The position numbers and the translations under genes were made by a program. From positions 1,302,001 to 1,366,000 of the forward strand of contig OY756140.1 in NCBI GenBank assembly GCA_963576785.1: 64,000 nt of DNA, given 5' to 3'. Positions 59,899 through 64,000 of this stretch are shown here, piece after piece. The notes below the pieces were generated by a model. The model did no database searches and was not told the origin of the DNA. It was given only the letters and a program-made list of their open reading frames with translations. The first letter of the stretch is position 1, and every line of letters starts with the position of its first letter. This DNA is from Chlorophyllum brunneum. Taxonomy: Eukaryota > Basidiomycota > Agaricomycetes > Agaricales > Agaricaceae.

Positions 59899-62239
59899 TC
59901 ACTCATTATCGTCATCGGAGTCACTAAAGGCCCCAGGCATGCTCTGAGTAGCAGCCCTGCGCTGCGCCAATTCCCGTAATCTTATTGACCTACGTCGTTG
60001 ACCTTGAGTTTCCGATCCCTCTTCTCGCTGTTTCTGAACCCAGTCCTCAAGGCAAGTTGCCGTCTTGGATAGACCTTTCCATTCGTGCCTCGCAATGTGG
60101 CTACCGGTCTCAGCACTTGACCAAGCCGCACTAATCAAGACCGGTTCCTACCACAATCTGAGCAGGTCGAACAGATGCCGTTAATGTGAGGACTGTACCT
60201 GAGAATGCCAGCTGACGTCACGAACGCAGGCGTGTTGACGAGCCCCGCGAGTTGGATCAACGTCGGGGGCTGAGGGGTCAAAAGTAATCGGCAATGTCCT
60301 TGACCGGTCAAGTACTTGAACTATGCGACCGTCAAGAGACCAGACCTGGATGTGACTGTGCTTAGTAGCTGGTGACAAAAGTGGGAAAATACTTCACATG
60401 AATCTGGCCGTCGGCCGAGCCGGAGTATATATACTGGTTCCCAGTAGTAGCTGCTGGACTGAAGTGGCACCTGATGAGAGTTCGATAGACAGTGTGTCCC
60501 CTGTAGGTCATCACACTGCAATCCTTGGGGTGGGTCTTCATCCGAGGTTTGGCATAGCGCGAATACCTAAGCCGAGAGTCAGCCGCTCCGTGCACAATGT
60601 GGGTGCGATGCACCATACCTGTAGTCGAAGCCACGAATCCCGTAGTGTTTATCTTTAATGGACTCAAATTCCTGACTGGAGCGCATTTTGCGTAAATCCC
60701 ATAGGCGTAGGGCTTGATCTTTGCCATTGGATATTACATAACGACCATCTCCTTTAGCTGAAACGTATGTAATACCCTCAGTATGACCGACCAGCACGCC
60801 CGAGGGTTTCTGCGATGCCCCTAAGGACCGTCTATCCCTGGTTGACTCGGGTTGAGACAGTTTGGGATAGGAAGTGGAGCAAACTTACCAAACCTTGAGG
60901 AAGGTATCGTCGGATGCGCTAACGAGCACGTTGCCCGATGATGTATCAGCCCAGCAGCAGCTGTTAACATCATCACTGTGAGCTGAGATTTTAACGGTAC
61001 GTTTGCTGGCAAGGAGGTCGTAGACTGCGGAAGGACAGGAATGAGGCGGGTGAAAGCAATGTTGTGACTCGGGCACTGACCGAATATCTTGCCATTCCCC
61101 CCAGCTACTACTTCATTTCCATCGGCAGAAAATCGGCAACTATATATTCCAAAACTTTCACTGAAATAGCTATCGTATCCATAACGGCTTCGGCTATGAG
61201 CAGGATCGGAGAATGGGATGGCGATTTGTTGCGGGGAATCTTCTCGCGTGCTAGTCATATAGACTGTAGGGGTCTGCGAGCCATAAGAGTTATAGCCTGC
61301 AGATACAAACAGGAGCTTACAATCGACGAGTATATCATCCTGAGGTGTCTATGAGCGATTAAAACTGGGGTAGGGAGGACGTGTGAACCGGCCTTTCGTT
61401 GTCGGGTGAAAGATTAGCATCTGTGATTGTCCAGCGGCCAGCTCTTCCTTGGATAGTCCTCGAAACTTTCATAGTTGTCCTCATGCCATCGTCTGTGTGA
61501 CCAAAGTAACGTCGCTGCGGTAGAATGGGCTGAGGTGGAGCACTCGTATCGAAGATGTGTAGACGGAAATCTGACAAGAGTCAGTGAGCTTTGGCGGGGA
61601 TTTCGTGGTGGTTCGTACACTGACCTTGGGCACATGTGTAGTAAAATGAAGAATCTGAGTTCCGAAGCGTCATTAAGGGTAGCTTGATTGGAATGGTGGG
61701 GAGAGGTTTACCTGTAGAAAACTGCCCAGTGTAAATGTTTGAGGCGTATTCTGCGACGGTTGTACCGTTAGAGTTAGGGACCATGTCCTATCAACAAGTT
61801 ACAGGGCTGATTATCCGCGAGTAGTAGATAATAGGAATATGTTACATACACATGCAAGTTCCTCTCGATAAGACACTGGTATTGCTTTGGAACTCTGAGC
61901 AAGAACGTGCCTAGCAAGATTGGTAGCATTCCGTCGGCTCCGAGACTTAGGGCCAATTCTTCCAAAGTCTCCGCCATAGAGAAGCTCTACACCTTCCTGG
62001 ACAGGCTCCGTTACCTCTTCATACCAAGGAGGACGACCTATGGTGCGGGTTTCGTAGCCCCAGTCATCGTCATCTTCATAGAAACCGGTGTCTTCGTCGT
62101 CATCTTCTTCGTCTTCATCGAAATAGAGGCGAGGTCCGTTACCACCAGACGCGGCCCTGAGTAGTCGAGTGAGGTGGTGCAGACTTATACCGCTGAGGCT
62201 GAACGTTCTTGAACCCCCAGATGTACCATCCGCTTGCAT
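59899..62239 (-). CDS. DCAF11: WD40 protein, DCAF11/LEC14B-like CUL4-DDB1 adaptor
   Basis: Proteins of this class bring substrates to CUL4-DDB1 ubiquitin ligases. The N-terminus from ATG 62239 has LSLHHLTRLL-like SGISLHHLTRLLRAA and a strongly acidic run (about 62130-62060). WD repeats follow: DSSFYYTCAQDFRLHIFDT, DGNEVVAGGNGKIFVYDL, ISAHSDDVNSCCWADTSSGN, LVSASDDTFLKVWDRRS, GHTEGITYVSAKGDGRYVIS, QALRLWDLRKM and YIYSGSADGQIHIWSLDG. The paired WDxR signatures (KVWDRRS, RLWDLRK) are DDB1-binding boxes. The repeat wording (GIRGFDYRY, HPKDCSVMTYRGH-like) matches LEC14B. A charged tail ends SDSDDDNE. Introns lie near 61830-61780, 61720-61640, 61625-61575, 61360-61310, 61075-61030, 60890-60845, 60620-60570, 60395-60340 and 60200-60140. 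It diverges from the TBL1-like gene. Confidence 0.88.
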
Positions 62240-62638
62240 TGAGAAAAGGTCTTTTAGAACACGACCAAGTCAATTTATCATAGGTGCTTGGTCACAAGAT
62301 GACCGCCATACCGCTCAGGATATCCTGCACGTCATTCGCAGGTGTGGAGTTGGTGTTCTGGCCATCGTCGTCCGGGAGAGTGGACTGGGACTGGTCTGGC
62401 TGCATGGGGGTCAGAAAGAGGCGGGTCGAATTGAAGCTTACTCAGGCAATCACACCGAGCCACACAGCGGACTTCGCGCCATCGCGGTGATGGAGTGAGT
62501 GATCGTGAGATCACTGACCAGAACAGAATCGTCCAAACACGGGCACACAACACCCTCGTCGACAGGAACGACAAGTCCGCTTCGACCAGTCCTCCACACC
62601 CTCCTCTACTATTCCGTCGCCACATCTGTCGTACACAT
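62240..62638. promoter_or_regulatory. Shared upstream region of two divergent WD40 genes
   Basis: 399 bp between the divergent ATGs of the DCAF11-like and TBL1-like genes. Open frames here are short and have no motif. By position it should hold both promoters. Confidence 0.4.
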
Positions 62639-64000
62639 ATGGAGGCTCTTCCAATGCGAATGACTGCAGATGAAGTCAATTGTCTCATATATTCGTACTT
62701 CAAGGAATCTGGTATCGGTTAAATCCACACTGAGATTATACTCTTGGATTCATTTTCTCTTGTCAGGCTTCAACCATTCTGCGTTCACATTATGCACCGA
62801 GGGTGCTTTGCAAAAATCACCATGGTTCAGCAAACACATACCTCGTGGCGAACTTATTGAGTTGCTAAGCAAGGCTTTGCTCTATCTTGAAGTTGAATCA
62901 CATTGGCGCGGCGATGCAATGGTCACAAATTGCAAAAACAATTTCTCGCTACTGGAGCGCCATACCTGCTCAGGCGACCCGTCATCCTCTACCGCACCAT
63001 TGAAACCCCCTGCTCTTCCCTCTGCTCCTTCTCGTTTACCGCCCTCTCTGAAAGCACCCAACAACACAATTCTCTCTCCCACCCAAGATGCATCCACCTC
63101 TCGAAATCCTCAGATTCGCCAGACATCTAATGAAAGCTTCTATGGTAATGCACCCACTGCACAAACGAATGGTAGTTTGGCCTTAAACGACGCCAGCGTC
63201 AAACGGAAAGTCTCGCCCATTCAAATTGACGGTCCTTCTGAGAAACGAGCCAAACGTGAACTTGATGATATAGAAGTCGGCACTTCAATACAGAATAGGC
63301 AGGCCAACAAGTCCCTCCCAGCCCAGAGTCCTTACGTCAGAATACTTGGTCCAACTGACAGTTCGAGACTATCACACGACAATGGCGCTGATGCCTTTAA
63401 ACGACCACGCCCACGCATTAATCAAGGACCCGTAGACGATGTCACTGATCCTAAGGCTATCATGATGCTTCCTGGACACCGAACTGAAGTCTTTGTGTGC
63501 TCTTTCAATCCAACGAAACATGCACAGCTTGCCACTGGGTATGCTCAACCTCCTGCATTAATTGGGGTCTCAGCTTCTTACGTATGAGTAGATCCAGAGA
63601 TGCTGTAGTTAATTTATGGAATCTTCCTGCACCTCCAACATCCAAAGACGAATGCGCAACATGGAATGGAAGTCCAATAACAATAGACAATTATGTGAAG
63701 GACGTACAAGGAGATCTGACTGCACTGAATTGGAACCCACAAGGAACTTTGTTGGCTATAGGGTCTTATGACTCTATTCTTCGAATACTCACCCCTGAGG
63801 GTGATACTTATTTTACGCATTACCAACACCGGGTGAGTTAGCTTGATTGTTTTCCATGGATAATGATTAATACTCGATAATCAGGGCCCCATTTTCTCAG
63901 TGCGGTTTTCTCAGGATGGGCAACTATTATTATCTGCCAGTTTAGATGAAACTACTTGCCTTTGGGATGTTAAGGAAAAGCGTCTACTCCAGCAATTTCG
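62639..64000 (+). CDS. TBL1/Sif2-like LisH-WD40 corepressor subunit (5' part)
   Basis: TBL1 (yeast Sif2) is a subunit of histone-deacetylase corepressor complexes (SMRT/NCoR, Set3C). The start MEALPMRMTADEVNCLIYSY, spliced after FKES to GFNHSAFTLCTEG, forms a LisH dimerisation motif. An F-box-like helix follows (PRGELIELLSKALLYLEVES). A disordered linker with a nuclear-localisation-like KRKVSPIQ and EKRAKREL runs to about 63430. WD repeats then begin: LPGHRTEVFVCSFNP, SRDAVVNLWNLP, LTALNWNPQGTLLAIGSYDS and FSVRFSQDGQLLLSASLDE. Introns lie at 62712-62767, about 63540-63585 and 63834-63885. The gene runs off the window end, so the remaining repeats are missing. Confidence 0.88.

Overview
The window comes from a fungal nuclear chromosome, most likely a basidiomycete of the Agaricomycotina. 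Genes are closely packed on both strands and split by many introns of about 45-70 bp. The conserved proteins are eukaryotic housekeeping proteins with fungal relatives: a Fab1 lipid kinase, COP9 signalosome subunit 2, mitoribosomal proteins, Ski2 and a G-protein beta subunit. The assignment to basidiomycetes rests on gene content and intron style seen by eye, not on a database search. I saw no bacterial-type operons, no CRISPR array, no rRNA and no convincing tRNA.

Layout. 0-9 kb: the 3' end of a double-bromodomain, TAF2-like TFIID subunit, then a large reverse-strand FAB1/PIKfyve gene. 9-19 kb: CSN2, then three mitoribosome genes (mL40, uL1m, and the Rsm22/METTL17 assembly methyltransferase), then SAD1/USP39, a splicing factor. 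19-24 kb: mostly intergenic, but it hides a five-exon gene for a 74-residue protein made of a single double-stranded-RNA-binding domain. 24-32 kb: G-protein beta, a golgin-like coiled-coil protein and a conserved protein of unknown function. 32-38 kb: a TEX2/Nvj2-type SMP lipid-transfer protein and a SAM-dependent methyltransferase. 38-40 kb: a decayed region with gene fragments. 40-46 kb: a mitochondrial polyprenyl-diphosphate-synthase homologue with both aspartate-rich motifs eroded, a LAMTOR2-like roadblock protein and a two-RRM RNA-binding protein. 46-56 kb: Rab5/Vps21, an SH3-RasGEF, IST1 and SKI2. 56-58 kb: a homeodomain-like regulator and an unknown proline/serine-rich protein. 60-64 kb: two divergent WD40 genes, DCAF11-like and a TBL1/Sif2-like gene cut by the window end.

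How the genes relate. There is no single pathway cluster. Two loose themes stand out. One is mitochondrial translation (mL40, uL1m and Rsm22 within about 5 kb). The other is endosome/vacuole membrane identity and signalling (Fab1, Rab5, IST1, LAMTOR2-like and the SMP protein, spread over the window). Splicing is unusual in places: three introns start with GC instead of GT, Rab5 contains a 6-nt exon, and IST1 contains an 11-nt exon. Exon joins were inferred by hand from splice consensus, reading frame and family conservation. Gene ends are firmer than internal boundaries, and a few starts are tentative, as noted.
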